The notes under the pieces are model-generated. The model worked only from the letters and a program-made list of their open reading frames with translations. It was not told the origin of the DNA and did not search any database. Positions 34,601 to 48,850 of a DNA stretch of 64,000 nt are shown one piece after another. Numbering within the stretch: the first letter of the stretch is position 1; each line of letters begins with the position of its first letter. Source of the stretch: Zasmidium citrigriseum (lineage: Eukaryota > Ascomycota > Dothideomycetes > Mycosphaerellales > Mycosphaerellaceae); contig NHNW01000001.1 in NCBI GenBank assembly GCA_002786025.1, forward strand, positions 1,488,001 to 1,552,000. The letters are read 5' to 3'. The position numbers were made by a program, and so were the translations under genes.

Positions 34601-35560
34601 AGTATTTCTATATCGGAGTATTAGTCGTCGCTATTACTATAATAATATCTAACGTATAGGTAAAGCTACGTTCCTACCTTCTTTCTAGTACTCTCTTTAA
34701 ATATTATAATATTATAGTTATCTAGATTACTTACTATAGAGAGCCGTCTATAGCCTATACGAATTAAGCTACTAGAGTAGACCGATTCGCTATTATTGTT
34801 AGTCGTATCGCTCGTATCTATACTATCTTAGACGTTATAGAGTCTCGTAGTACTAGAGACTCTACTTTCTACCTCTCTACCCTATAAGTTATCGTTAACC
34901 CTAGTATAGGTATTAAATAGCCCTTATAGTAGTAGTATCTTATCGTTATCCTCTTCCGCGTTATACGGCACCTAATCTAGAAGTTCTAACTCTTCTTATT
35001 TATCGTCTTCTTTAGCGTTAAACGGTATCTATTCTAGAACTTCTAACCCTTCCTATCTATAATCCTCTTCTCTAACTTACGGCTAGGCCTAGGCTAGTAT
35101 ATCTACGTTAAGTATTAGACTATCTACTAAGTCGTCGACATAGATTGTACGTTCTAGGTCGTTAGTAGCGCTATAGGTTTATAGGTGTCTCTATACGCCC
35201 TCTAGGCGATAGAAATACTTCCTATACGCCTAGTATATTATATAGAGGTAGCCTATATATAGAGGGTTTCGATCCGAAGTCGAGAGCGATAGTATATTAT
35301 ATATACTAGTATAATACTATATAAGCGTTATTAATAGAGGGTACGTATTATCGCTAAGCCTCTACTCCCGCGGCGTTAATAGCGCGTTAAGCTTTAACGC
35401 GCTACTATACGTATACCTAGCGCGCCGTTAACGCTATCTACGATATATATTTAGATATCTACGCTAACGTAACGGATAATATTAGGCCTAGAAGGAGTGT
35501 TAGAGCTCTCTAATAAATAGTAAGAATAGGCTACGAGAGTAGGGAAGTAGATAAGTAAGA
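31640..35560 (-). mobile_element. Plavaka-type (CACTA superfamily) DNA transposon relic
   Basis: Minus-strand frames around 33900-33650 read DIKYTDGHI-like sequence, then ISINYEE..VKIVYVNSRN and a CPLCLV zinc-ligand pair followed by KR-rich sequence. Around 33300-33050 comes an FSEVKQ-x-GKEQK box, then ALNFTQAIVDFILLA and YLSHDNNTL. This order, with the 'F-S-V-x-W-x-GKE' box and the helical 'A-V-D-F-x-L-L' segment, is the Plavaka transposase layout. GC-rich near-palindromes containing GCGCGTTAA or GTTAACGCG cluster at both edges (31617-31640 and 35370-35440) and may be subterminal repeats; exact ends were not fixed. RIP-mutated. It is the first component of the insertion that splits the gypsy gag. 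Confidence 0.7.
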
Positions 35561-35649
35561 TAAGAAGCTATACGTAAGTAACTATATAAAGCGGTTAGCC
35601 TACGGAATACTAAGACCTTTACCCTTTACTTTATACTATATACTAATAC

Positions 35650-36560
35650 TATTAACCTACGATCCCTCGCTATACGATAACGAATTCGAGGTACTAGTCT
35701 TCTTAAACTATCTAAGCTATAACCGCCTTCTACTACCGCTCGTTATCGATTATTATAAGGTATAAAGTCGTTATAGATTCGCTTTTTCCCTATCCTATAT
35801 AGTCTTCTATTAGATCGAACTAGTAATCTAACTATAGTAGATCTCGGAAGAGGGAGAAATCTAAATCCTTAATTACTATCTATTCGCGAGAAGTAGGCCG
35901 CGGCTATCCTCTTACGAGTTTATAGAGCTAATATAGAGGCTTAGTCTCGCCGCTCTTTCGTACGATTTTAACTATTTCGTCGTACTATTCCGTTAATATA
36001 GCTCGTAGTATTAACGGCTTACGTATCCCTTCTCTCCTTTCTTCTCTTAAGGCTAGACTTTTAGACTCTAGCCGTCTAGATAGATATAATATATCGATAG
36101 TATTATATAGTCGTAATATAGTATCTCTCTAGCGCTACCGCTATCTAAAGTTAGTATAAATCTTTACTACGAGATAACTAAACGCCTCTTACCTAGCCTA
36201 CTTCCCTAGTAGTATAAGAGTATTAGGAAACCGTATACGAGCCTCTTTGTCCGCTAGAAATAGCTATAGTAACTCTTTCCGTACTATTTCCTTTTCTATA
36301 ATCGATCTAAAAGTATTCGATATCTAGCCTCTCGTAGTAGTAATACGTTCGATAGTAGTATAGAAGCTAGTATAATTAGTATCGTTAAGCTCGAGGTTCT
36401 TTTTAATAGTACGAGTCGTATATTATATCCTATACTAGTAACGACGATTAGTACGAGTAGTTATCGAGTAAGACTTACGAGTAGGTTCTATTATTATAGT
36501 AGTAGATAGTAAATAGTTGTAACGCTTAGAATTATGTTAATAGAGACGCGTTCTATCGTA
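35650..36560 (+). pseudogene. Unidentified plus-strand coding relic
   Basis: One plus-strand frame from about 35650 reads coding-like with only RIP-type stops: DNEFEVLVFLNYLSYNRLLLP, FAFSLSYIVFY, SSYEFIELI, ALSYDFNYFVVLF. No family recognised. It faces the Plavaka transposase and precedes the helicase units, so it may be an accessory gene of either. Confidence 0.4.
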
Positions 36561-36699
36561 TTATTATAGTAGCGTATATATATAGTAGTAGGAAGCTATA
36601 GCTTAGCGCGCTATAACCGTTTTACGTAGCGTTATTATACGCGTAGCGCTCCGTTATCTATCTCTACGCTATCGACGCCGCTAATATAAGACTTTTAGA

Positions 36700-39600
36700 T
36701 TACTACGCTAGATAATAGAGGCTATAACTCGTAAGCGGGTAATCGAGACATTAGATATACGGTACTACTTATCGACTTATTCTACTTATAGCGTAGACGT
36801 ACTATACTTAATCTACTATATCGATATCGTCCTCTAGCGTTACGTTTCCTATCCGCGAGTTTAGCTAGTTAAATACTACTCTCTACTTCTTATACCGCGT
36901 CGTTAATATCGCTCCTAAGTTATACTACTTACTAACGCTAACTAGACGAACGCTCTCTATAAATTCGGCTAGCTAGATTAGCTAGTTACGATTCGGACGG
37001 CTAGATACCTAAATATTATCGATCGCCTTCTATTACTAATCTAATTATACGACGAGGTCTACTAGAGTAAACTAGACTCTAGCTTTATAAAGCCGGATAT
37101 AACTAAGGAGAAGGAATAGCGTATTACTATATCCCTCTTTATCTAGCGTAGTTATACGAAAGTCTACTAATACCTAATTAGTAGCCTCCTTCGTCGTTTT
37201 TAGTCTAAGGAAGCTAATATATTCTATCCTAGGTAATAGGTCTAGCTTAAGCTACTAATCGATAATATACTTAATTATCGTCTCGAGTAAGAAGTAGTTA
37301 AATAGCTTAACGCTAACGAAGGTAAGCTTACGGAAGAAACCTATATAGTTCTTCTAAGAGCGGGCTTAGCGAATAATCTCTATAATCGTCTTACCGCTAG
37401 TAGTCGTATAGAGTAGTAGCGTATACTATCTTATAAATACCGATCCTAGGGGTTTATCGTCTTCCTCGTCTTTAGACAATTCGCCCTTCGCTTACTTCTT
37501 AAGCTAGACGGCTTAGTCCCTCTCCTTACCTAAGACCTTAGCTATATACCTCTTAGCGTAGCTATTAATCTCGTCGTATAGTACTAGGTCTTTCTAGACC
37601 TATAACTCTAGCTCTAGCTATAGCTAGATAACCTACTACTTCTATATATAACCTAAGAACTTTCGGAAGTCCTTCTTTGGCTAGTCTTACTTAAAGATAG
37701 GCTTTAGCTTATTAGCGACGTCCTTTAGCTATCGTAAGTAGAGATCGAAATAGGTGTTCGTAGAGTAGTCGACGTATAAGTAGGTTCCGTTACTACTATT
37801 CGGGTTCTATATATCTTACCTCGAGATATATATCTACGAGTACTAGAGCTAGTTAGTAAACTCGTTTCGCGACTTATCTAGTTTCTCGAGTAGGTCTATA
37901 TTATTACTAGCGTTACCCTCGCTTATAAACTTACTAGCGCCCTAGAGAGCTATAGATATTAATTAAGCGCTAGCTCTAATAACCTCCTATATAGCCTTTT
38001 TTAACTACTTCTTAGTTCGACGGTTAATATTGTCTTTAAGCTTAAGCGTATAGTTCTTAATAGTAGCGCTAGTCTCGGTAGAAAACTAATTACTAGTATT
38101 AACGGTAAAGACGCTCTTCTAAACCGCTAGGTCTATAATAACGACGTTCTTCCTATTCTACTTAACCGTCTTAAGGCTCTTATTCTAGTAATAGTCGTAA
38201 TACCGCGCGTAGCTAGCTATAGTAATCGTAGCTAGCTTATTTAGGAAGTAGTATAAAGTAGCGCTAAGGCTAACGATAGGTAGGTATCCTAGTAGAGAAC
38301 TAAGCGTCTTCTAGAGTAAGTACTAGTAGTTACTATAGATATATATTTTATTAACGAATATAGCGCCGATAATACTATTTACGCTCTTTGTATATACTCT
38401 TCCTATAGAGTAATCGACGTAGGTAATCTACTTCTCTATATTTTCCTAGCTAGAGATAACGATAATATTTCTCTACTATAGCGCCGCTACGCCTATAGTC
38501 TCGCCCTAGACCTTTTACTAATATACTAACGTAGCGACTATAACTCTACCGTCCTTAATATAGCCGCGGCTAAGGCTCCTAGTATACGCTCGTATCTTAT
38601 CTATCTTATATTCCTTACGTATAACGTCCGAGATATAATATACTTTCTTCTACCTACTTAGCTTCTTCTTCTTCGATATCTATAGCTCCTACTCTTTAGT
38701 CGTAGTAACGATAATAAACTACTCGTCGTATATCGTAAAGTCGTAGAGCTCCTTAATCTATTACTAGACGAGTAAACTAGGTAGTACGAGTAGTATTATA
38801 CTAGAGCGAACGACTAGTATATACTCTATTAGAAACTATAAGTCGAGGAAGAGCGACTTATCCTTAAAATCGCGAGTAACCTTCTTCTCTAGCTAGTCGC
38901 GATCCGTATATTTATAAACTACTCGATTTTAGCGGAGAATATCTATTATAGCGATAGTAATATAGGTCTTACTAGCGCCTATATCTATATTATTAATAAC
39001 CTATTCGTAGCTACGGGCGAGCTACTAGAGTAACTAATAGATAATATAGAGCTAGTATAGTATAAGGCCCTTTAGGAAGTTCTAGAATCCAATTAAATAC
39101 CGCGACTTTAGGTTCTCTTCGTTAGGGTTAAACTCGAACTAAGGGGCGACGATATTATACTAGAACGCGGGGTCTATATAATATATAGCCTTCTTTAAAA
39201 CCTCGCCTTCTCTACTATCGTTTAGACGGCTAGATAGCTACTCGACCCTTATAGAATCTCTATCTAATAGTATATTAGTAGTATTAAGGGTAAATTCCTT
39301 CTTCGTAGGCTAGAATATAGGTACCTCGTTACTAATATACTAGAGATAGTAGGGGCTCTTATCGCTTAGGGTATACTTAGTTAGCTAATTATCTACGATC
39401 TACTTAAGCTTCTTATTTAACTTTAAGATATTAATATCCGTAATCTTTAATAGCGTAGGTAGCGTAGACTTTAGCGGCGTAGCTTACGTAGAATTTTACT
39501 ACGTAGGTATCGTAAGCGGTAGTAGTAAGGATAGTAGAGGCTCTATTAGAGTAGGAATATTTAATATAGCGTAATAAGTTAGCGTAGCGTTTCTTACTAG

Positions 39601-41500
39601 TAGTACTAGCGCTAGTATACTATCGTCCTCCGCCCGACTATTAGCGTTCTTAGCGGCTAGGGTAGTAGGCTTAGTAATAAGCTACGAGTTCCTAGCTTCT
39701 AGAGTACGCTTAGGCTAGAAGTCCTATACTTAAGGGTTAAGGTAGCGCGAAGACTTCTAGACTCTTTAGAGGATAGGCTCTTTATCCGAGTCGTCTTAGT
39801 CGCCGAATATATAGATATCTTTATCTTCTAGGCGCGATCGATAGAGGTTCTCTTAATCTTAGCTAGAGTCTAAGTAGATAGAGTTATTCTCGTTAATATC
39901 GAGACCTCCCTCTAATAAACTAGTATTCGATTAATACTCCTTAGTATACTCTAAAGGGCGGCTAATAGGACGTGTAAGGACTCCGTAAGGTACGCTAAAG
40001 TTAGGCCTCTAGTTAAAGAAATAAGGCGGGATACGATAGATCTCCTCGAAGTTATTAGCTCGTACGATCTAGGTAGGAAGGTCGCCTTTTTACGTATCCG
40101 GATCTATATTATAGTAGAGGTTATTTAGTATAGCTAAGATATTACCGCCGTTTTCTACTATTACTAGATTCCCGTTAGCGTCGATAAAGAATATTAGCGA
40201 CTCTTCTAATATCTTAATAGCCTTATTATTAAAGAGATCGATACCCTTAATCTTATCTAGTAGAGTATAGAACTATATAACGCCGACCTTCTACGGCTTA
40301 AATTCCTAGACGCTATCCTCTATAAGGTTTAGTATTAGTATAAGTAGGTTATACTTATTAAGTACTAGCTTCTCGATTCTCTAGACGTATTAACCGCGTA
40401 GATTAAGCTTACTCCGCTTTTAAGAACCTAGTCTTATCTCCGATAGGTCTTTAGACTCGAGTCTACTACTAGTATTAAATAATAGTAATAGTAGCTTACG
40501 TAGGATATTATTCGCGATAGATATACTACGAGCTCGAGATTCGCTAGTAGTCTTCTAGGCTTTAATAGCGTCCTTACCTATTACGCCTTTTATATAGCTA
40601 ATCTAATTCTACGTTATAGTATAGTATAGCAAGTTATTATTACTTATCTAAGTAGAATCCTAGTAGAAGTACTTATCTACTAGTCGATCGAGTCTATCCT
40701 AGATAGAGACCTTAGGGTAGTAGAATAGTTCTAGGTAGCCCTTATATAACTCCTTCTCCGCCTTCGCTCGAGGGTAGTAGGGCGTATAGAAAGGACTTAT
40801 ATTATTTCGTACTACTACTAGGGGCTTATCGATCTATCTATACTTCTTAAGTACTTCCTAATATACTTCGAACGCCTTCTACGCGTCCTCTACGTCCTAT
40901 CCCTATAATACGATATAGATAGCATAGTTCTTATTAGGTTTCTATTTAAGGAAGTTACGGACTATTTACTTACTCTATATATCGACGTTAAGACCCTACT
41001 AATTAAGGGGCGGTATCTCGACTAGCGCTAAGTCTAGCGGAATAGCTAGGCGTATAGCTATATAGATATTAGTTAGAGACGAGACGAAATTACTATATAT
41101 TAAAGTATAAGTATATACTCTTCTAGCCCGACTATTATAGCGGCGGCGCTACTACTATAACGAACTAAGGCTTAGGCGATTTAAGATATAGCGAGTATAT
41201 ATAGTAGTAACTTCCTTATAAAGAGCGAGAATATTATACGTATAGTACGAATAGATATAGGGACGCCGCTAGTAGTAGGAGTAGTAGGTAGGTTAGCTCT
41301 ATACTAGGCGATGTTTTAACGCTATTTACTCGCTTAATTAAGCGAGAGGCGCTAATAAATATCCCTACGCGGGGTCGTTAGAAGGGTATTAAGATTAAAA
41401 GCTACGTAAACTTTCGCGCGCCGTTAAGCTAGGCGCGGCGTTATATACTACGCTATACGTATATATTAATACGGCGCCTAGTATATACGGCTTACTAAGC
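36700..41500 (-). pseudogene. SNF2-family helicase relic, copy A (of a 7.3-kb unit)
   Basis: Minus-strand pieces give the SNF2 order: SSIILLVLPSLLV (motif Ia type), a degenerate DEAH-like box in GAIFVNKIYIYSNY, PIVSLSATLYYFLNKLA (the 'LSATP-x-x-N-x-L' motif III) and, nearer 37100-37000, the helicase-C half with FNYFLLETIIKYII, ISFLRLKTTKEATN and LFLLLSYIRLYKA. Saturated with stops. The same gene layout is found 7.3 kb to the right as copy B. In fungi such helicases occur in repeated, often subtelomeric, sequences; whether this is part of a transposon is not known. Confidence 0.6.
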
Positions 41501-42783
41501 GAGTATAGGTAGATCGAACTAAGGCTTTATAGAGCTAGAGTACTAAAGTAACGGAATTAAATTAGTAAGATTTATAAGATTCGTATACGTCTTAGACTAC
41601 TTACTAAGGGATAGCGTAGGGATATATAATTATTTATTAATAGCGAGCTAGAGATTCTAGGAGATAGGATCGTATCTATCCTAGCTATCTACTCTTTATT
41701 AGAGACGTTCGTATCTATAGATATTTACTAGTACTATATATACTACTTAATTATATAGTTATAGAGCCGTAAGTCCTAACCTTCCGACTTTATAGTATAT
41801 CCTATCTTCTATTATTAGTATAGTAAATAACGACCGCGTAGAATATATATCGATCTCTATAACGTAAGCTAGTATCGGATATAGCTATACTAATTCGGCC
41901 TTATATAACCGCTATAGGATAGTCGAGTATAGATATCGAGCGAATACTAATAGATAGGCCGATCTATATACCTAATCTTAGTATATATACTCTATTCCGA
42001 AGCGATACTATATATATTTAGTACTATAGGCAATAGTATATCCGCCGAGATAGTTCTCCGAGTATATAGCTCTTACTTCGATACTTATAGATATATCTAG
42101 TTATTCTAGTATAATTGTTCTTTTTAGTAGGTCGACCTAATACTAGGCTTAACGCTCGTCGTCGATATATAGTATTATATATCTATCCGGATAGTATACT
42201 CTTATACTATACTAAGGTAGATCTAGTACTATACGTTATACTACCTATTTAGACGGAGTAGACTATAGTATCGTTAGTAACTAAATCCGCGTAAGACGCT
42301 ATAATATCGCTAACGGTCTAATACTTACTAAGACTCTTTAAATAGTAGTAAATCTCCTATACTACTCTCGGACGTTAAGAGGCTATTACCGTACGATATA
42401 AAGGAATAGTAGTATAGTTACGACGCGTAAGGAAGAGATAATATTATTATCTAGGAAGGTAACTTCCGTCGCTAGATATTAAAACGGAATAGTAGGCCTT
42501 ATAGGCTAGCCTAATCTACGTATTAGCGCCTATAACGCGGCGCGTAAAGTTAACGCTACGTAAGTCCTCTAACGATAATCTATAATATAGTCCTTAATTA
42601 TCCCCTTAGCCTTTCTAAAAGAGATAATAAGGTTCGAGAATTTGTTAATATTATATAGACGTTCGCTAATAAAGAGTATACTAAAGATTAAATATATATC
42701 TATATTCGTAGTCTCTCGTCTACTAATTAGCCTATAAGATTATAGCGTTAACTACGAGCCTTATAGTCCTCTAAGACTCTAAG

Positions 42784-42906
42784 CCTCTTACGGTCGGTTA
42801 TTCGTTTCGTCGATATAGATAGACTTATCGAAATAGTTATACTAGCGCCCGGAGCTACGATACTATAAGGTACCTATTAACGAAACGCCTAACCGACTAT
42901 AAGAGG
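42784..42906. repeat. 123-bp palindromic element, copy 1
   Basis: 27-bp imperfect inverted repeats (CCTCTTACGGTCGGTTATTC... and its complement ending at 42906) around a 69-bp core. Same length and core as the copy at 50086-50208. Confidence 0.75.
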
Positions 42907-43091
42907 TACGGGTATTCGTAGGATCTAGACGCTCGTATTTCGAGGGTATCGCCGTAGGCTAATAGTCTTTCTTTTTACTAATTAGCTATATTAGTACTCT
43001 CTCTCGTATAAGAAGAAGTCGTTTAGTAGTACAAAAAGAGCTTAGTTAATTATCTATCTTTTTAGCTAAGTAGTCTAAAAAAAAAGACCGT

Positions 43092-43337
43092 TAATTAGAT
43101 ATAAGTAGGCTACTATCCGTACTATATAGTATTAATAACGGTATAGATAGCCTAGTAATCGCGGGCTATTATAATCTAATAGTATAGACTTACGCTATAG
43201 TATAGGCCCGGACGCCGTACACCTATTTTAATAGTACGTATCTATACTATTAGATTGTAATTAACCGCGACGACTAGGCCCTCTACGCCGTTATCGATAC
43301 TATAAAGTGCTAGTAGTAGCCTACTTATATCTAATTA
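43092..43337. repeat. Foldback (MITE-like) element, about 246 bp
   Basis: TAATTAGATATAAGTAGGCT at 43092 is matched by its reverse complement ending at 43337. Pairing continues imperfectly inward for most of the length (for example ATCTAATAGTATAGA against TCTATACTATTAGAT), so the unit would fold into one long hairpin. Flanked by TTA/TTA-like sequence. No coding content. Confidence 0.65.
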
Positions 43338-43339
43338 GA

Positions 43340-44050
43340 GGGCGATATATTTAAATCGATTATATATTATAAATAGTAGCTACTCTATTATAAAAAGAAG
43401 TCCTTCTATACTATAAAAGTATAAAAAAAAAAGCGAGGTAGACTAGGTCGAAGAAGCGTATATTAAAGGACGTAGTAGGCCTATCTACCCCGTAGGGTAT
43501 AACTATACTATAGCTACGCCTATTTAACGCTACTCTATCGCCTATTTAGCGTATTGTAATTAGTAAAAGAGAGGGCGATATACTTATTTATAGAGGTGTA
43601 ATAGAGTATCCGTTAAGGCAAAATAGTAGAGGTATAGGGGAGTATAAAATTAAAGGCGTATAATAATCGTTTATCGTATCGTTTATAGCCTCGTTAAGAT
43701 CTCTCTTAACGGAGTAAAAAGAGAAAGCCTAGACCTCCTATAGCGCTAATACTCGAGCTTATACCTCCTTTTCCCCTATACTAGAACCGCTATATTAGGG
43801 CGGTTCGGCTATACGCCTTTACCCTATATACTATTCGGCCTATATAGGGTAGTAATCCTCCTAATTAGTTAATATAGATTTCGTATTGTATATATACCCT
43901 ATATAGTAATACTATCGACTATAACGTTAAAGCTCTACGATATTATCTTATAAATTAATATAGTATCGATACGACTAGCTAGCGTATCTTAGCGGCGCGC
44001 TATACTCGAAAGCTTACGGCGCGCGAATAGGCTAGCGTACTATTAACAAT
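43340..44050. other. Spacer between helicase units
   Basis: RIP-mutated; carries a short direct repeat GAGGGCGATATA (43337 and 43571). No gene relic identified. Confidence 0.35.
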
Positions 44051-47000
44051 AAACTAATCTTATATAATAAGAGAGGCTATAATCTACGAGCGAACGACTA
44101 AGGTATTAGGTATACGATACTATTTACTAGCTTCTATCGCTAATAGCGTAGATATACTATACTTATTCTATTATATCGATATCGTCTACTAACGTTAATC
44201 TAGATCTTAACCTATTAAATACTATCCTCTATACTCTATATTAAGCCGTTAACGCTAGCCCTAACGAAAACTAGTTATATACTCTAACTAGACGAAAGCT
44301 CTTAGTAAATTCTACTAGCTAGATAGTCCTATCGCGAGCTAGATAGCTAGTAATATATATATCTACCTCCTTACTCTACGAACTATCTACTTATACGACA
44401 ATATTCGCTAGAGTAAAGTCGATATCGACGTTATACTATAAACTATATCTAATAAGGAGGAAGGGTAAATCCTAATCTCCTACTTTATCTAGCGTAGCTA
44501 TATAGAACGCCGCGAGACTACTAATATTCTTCTCTTTAGACTTCTACCCGTCTAGTTCTAAAGTAACGAGATAGTCTCGGTTTAGTAGGAGAGTTAGCTC
44601 TAGTTACTTATCGATAATATATTCGATTATAAGCTTTAGTAGCTAAAAGTTAAATAAATTATAGGCGACAAAGACGACCTTACGCTTAGAGACTATACTA
44701 GTCTTCGACTCGCGGGTACGACGGATAATCTTAATAATAGTAGCGCCGCCTATAGTTACGTAGAGACGCGGTATATATTAATTTATTAACTCTAATAGGC
44801 TAGGGTCTACTATAACCTCCTTTCTAGGGATTTAGCTAGCCGCGAACTCTTTACGGCGCTTTAAAACTACGTCGTATACCTTTCGCTTCTTCTAAATCTT
44901 AGTCTAGTCCTTCTAGCTATATTCTCTAATCTCGCTAGCTAGTATACTAGATTCCTACCGCTATATCTCTAACTCTAGCTATAGCTAGATTACGTTCTAC
45001 TTCTATACGATATCTAGGAATAAATCGAAGGTATAGTTTAAGAAGTCTCTAACGAAGATCGGATAAAGGGTATTAGCGATATTCTATAGCTATTTTAAAC
45101 GGAGGTCGAAATAAGAGTTCGTAGGGAAGTTAACGTAAGTATAGTTATAGCTAAGTACGTTCGGGTCCTATACCGTTTACTAGGAGATATAGATTAGTAA
45201 TATCTAGAGCTACTAAGTATATACTCTTTACTACTCGTCTATACTATCGAGAGCGTTAATATCCGAACGCCTATTACTAGGCTATAGTCTATCTACCTCT
45301 TCGAGTCGAGTAGCTATCTCCGAAGTAGCTAGGGTAACTATATCCTATATAGTTTCTTTCGCTAAATTTCTCGTACGTCTAACTACCTATTCCTTAATAG
45401 TAATCCTCTTCTTACTATTATTCTCCTTATATACTTTAATTCTAGGGGAGATCTTATAGACGGAATATAAGATAGTAGAGTTTCCTTCGTCGCGGACGTT
45501 ATAATACTAGGCCGTTATAGCTAATATAATTAGATAGAGCTATTTAAAGGTTAAAGTCCGAGTACTACTTATACTAATTAAAGGCGGGAATCCTAGTAAA
45601 GTACTAAGCGTCTTTATTAGTACGTACTTATACGACTTAATTATCTAGAACTCGTCGATAAAGGTAGCTCCGAAGATACTATTTAATAGCCTAGGCTCCT
45701 CTTATCTAGTCGAGTAGTCTACCGTAGTAATAAACTTATATATACTATCCTTCGTCGAGATAACGACTATATCGTACTACTATAGTATAGCTATACGGAC
45801 GGGCTTTCTAGTCGCCTCGAAGGCGATATTTATACTATATATCGCTAATATCTTAATATAGCCGTTCTCGTCGAAACTATCGCTAAGGCTTCTAGTATAC
45901 TCTTTTATCTCCTCCGTCTCGTATTCTTAGAGTAGAGAATCGGTCTAGTAATATACTCGCTTCTTCTTATAGCCTTCGATCTATAGATCTAGCCTTATAC
46001 TATAAGCGATAACAATTAGCTAGCGTAGGTAGCCCTATAAGGCAATTATATTATTAACCTACTTCCGAGGGGTTAAGAGACTTAATACTACTAATAATAT
46101 TATCTCTAGGCGGACGATTAGTATATAGTCCGTTAAAAGGCTAATATTATATAGCTTCTATATCTTATCTAGTTAGTCGAGCTTCTCCTCGGGAAGTAGG
46201 TTAGATATAAAATTATAATAGCGTCGATTAAGATAGAGGATAGCTATTACTAAGACGGTAATACGTATCTTACTAGAACCTATCTCCGTATTACTAATAA
46301 CCTACGACTAGCCGCGGACTATAGCCCTAAGAATCTAGGTCGTAATATATATCTAGTCTAGAAGGATACTATAGGCTTAATTCTAGTCTATAATAAAATA
46401 ATACGACTTCGGATTATCTTCGTCTAGGTCGAATCNNNNNNNNNNNNNNNNNNNNNNNGTCGATATAATATAAATCGTTAAGGGAAGTCCCTAATATAAT
46501 TCTACTATCCCTACTTTCGCTTAGACGCCCGGATAACCGTTCTACTCTAACGGGGTTCTCTAATAATAGTAAATTACTAGTATAAAACGTTAGCGCCTCC
46601 TTTAGTACCTAGAGTATAGGTATATTATAGCCGATATATTAGAGACTCCTAGTAAAGGATTTATTAAACTACTACTTTTAAGGCGCCGCTACTACGATCT
46701 TACTAAGTACTCGCTAGTAATTAGAGTTATTACTCGACGTAGACTTTAACGGCGCGTTTCGCGTAGACTTTAGTAGCGTAGTTTATAGAGAATTTAGCGG
46801 CGCGAGCGTCTTAGGGTTTAGCGGAGTAGTTTACGTAGACCTTAATAGAGCGGGATTACTCGATATACCGCGGTAGATTAGCGTAGTAGACGTAGAAGAT
46901 TATACTATTAGAGGCACTATACTATCCCTCGTTTAACTACTAATATTCGCTACGATCGGGACAATAAGCTACGCCTTTACGGCCGTCCTCCTAGTAGTAG

Positions 47001-48850
47001 TACTATTATTAGGAGCTATATTATAGATAGGAGGGCGCTAGTAGATAGAGGACGTCGATATAGTCCGCTTAGTAGAGATATTTTATTAGAGGGCTAGGTC
47101 TAAAAACTTATTACTATCTAGTAATATCCTTATCTTATCTCGATCTAGTTATACTATCTTATCCTAACCTTCTATATCTACGTCGTTATCTTCCCTAAGG
47201 TATAGACGCTAGTTAGACTCTTCGAAGTTAAGCCTCTAAGTTTAGATACGAGAAGAGAGTCTAGCTATCTTATCCTTATTAGAGTCTAGTACTTGAAAGG
47301 CGGCTATATTACCTAACTACGTAACTAGATCGAGGAGGTAGTAAAGTTTATTTAGTATTACTCCAATACTACTACTATACTAGACTAATACGGGATTCCC
47401 GTAGTAGTTAATATAGTATATATATCGCCCTTTCTATATTTTAACGGCCTCGTTATTAAAGAGATTAGTACCCTTAATCTTATATAGTAGAGTAAAGAAC
47501 TATATAACGCTAATTCTACTACTACGATTCTACTAGACTATATCCCCGTTAAAGTTTAGCTCTAGTATAATAATATTATAGTTAACGAGGTTAGGCTTCT
47601 CGCTTTATACGGAGTAATCGCTATAACTATTAAGCTAGTAGCGCTTCCGAGAGCCCTTAGTAACCTCTTCGTCGTCTAAAGCGATAACCGATCGGCTAAC
47701 TAATCGTAGACTAATAGTAGAGCCGCTATATAAGGTTACTAAAGGACGTTATAATATCGAATTAGTCGCCGTCTCGCTTCTTCTCTCTTTAATACTAGAC
47801 GTAAAGCTACTAGTCCGCCTTACAAATCGAGCGTCTTCCTACTTTTCGAGTATATTCTCTTCCCGCCGTTCTTTACTATAGACGAAGGTAAGCTAGGCCT
47901 AGACTATTGTCTTATACTTAACTCGACTACGGCTACGTATATTGGGAGTCCGAGTAGAGTCCTAATAAAGCAATCTATTAAATAGCTAGTCGGGTCTCTA
48001 TCGGTTAGTTCTAGTAGGGCTAAAGAATAGATATAGGTAGCTCTAATATAATTCTACCTCCGCTAACTTTCGTAGATCTAAGTCGAGTAGAGAAGATAAA
48101 TAGTACGAGAGTACTTTACTACTACCGCCTTCGTACTTAGCGAGTATATCTTTAGCTACTCTATATACCTCCCTAAGTTCCTAATTACTCTAATCGAAGA
48201 TAGCCTAATATATTTGTTAGTATAAGTCGTTATTACCCTTAAGGAAAGCGACCTATATATTATATCCCTAATACTAAGGTTTAGTATTAAACTTAATCGA
48301 TTTACTACGACGCGCGGGTACTATAATCGGCTACGGCGGATATCGACGAGATAGGCGGGCGCTAGACTATATTCTAGTTAGTATTAACCGAGATTGCGGT
48401 ACTAGAGATATAAGTAGCAAAATATACGAGCCTAGAAGTTTCCCTATACTAGCGGCGCGAGTACTTATAAGATATAAGGAAGAAGAGATTAGGGTAATAC
48501 TATCGCCGTAATTTAAAGACGTTCTCGCGAAGATAATAATATAGTAATATAGCTACTTATTATATAATATAAGCGAGGCGACGGTAGCGGTTATATAGCT
48601 AATAGTTATTTTGTTTTAACTATATAGCTCCTACTTCGAGGACGAAAGTAAGAGTAGGGTATACTAAGACTAGTACGCGTAGCGCGAAGAGTATAAAGTA
48701 TATATAGCGCCGCGTTAGAAAGTAAGTAGACGCCGCGCGAAGTAATAGCGCGCCGCTATTACTTCTTCTATACGTATAGTAAGCCGAACTAAAGTAATAG
48801 CTAGCTTAGCGCTAAGATTAGCTAAATTCCTAAAGCGCTAGCGATAAGAT
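44050..48850 (-). pseudogene. SNF2-family helicase relic, copy B
   Basis: Collinear with copy A on the minus strand at an offset of about 7.3 kb, with recognisable shared words but considerable divergence. Interrupted by the 23-N assembly gap at 46436-46458. Same interpretation as copy A. Confidence 0.55.
46436..46458. other. Assembly gap (23 N)
   Basis: A run of 23 N inside helicase copy B; it suggests the two similar units were hard to assemble, so local order or copy number may be incomplete. Confidence 1.
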
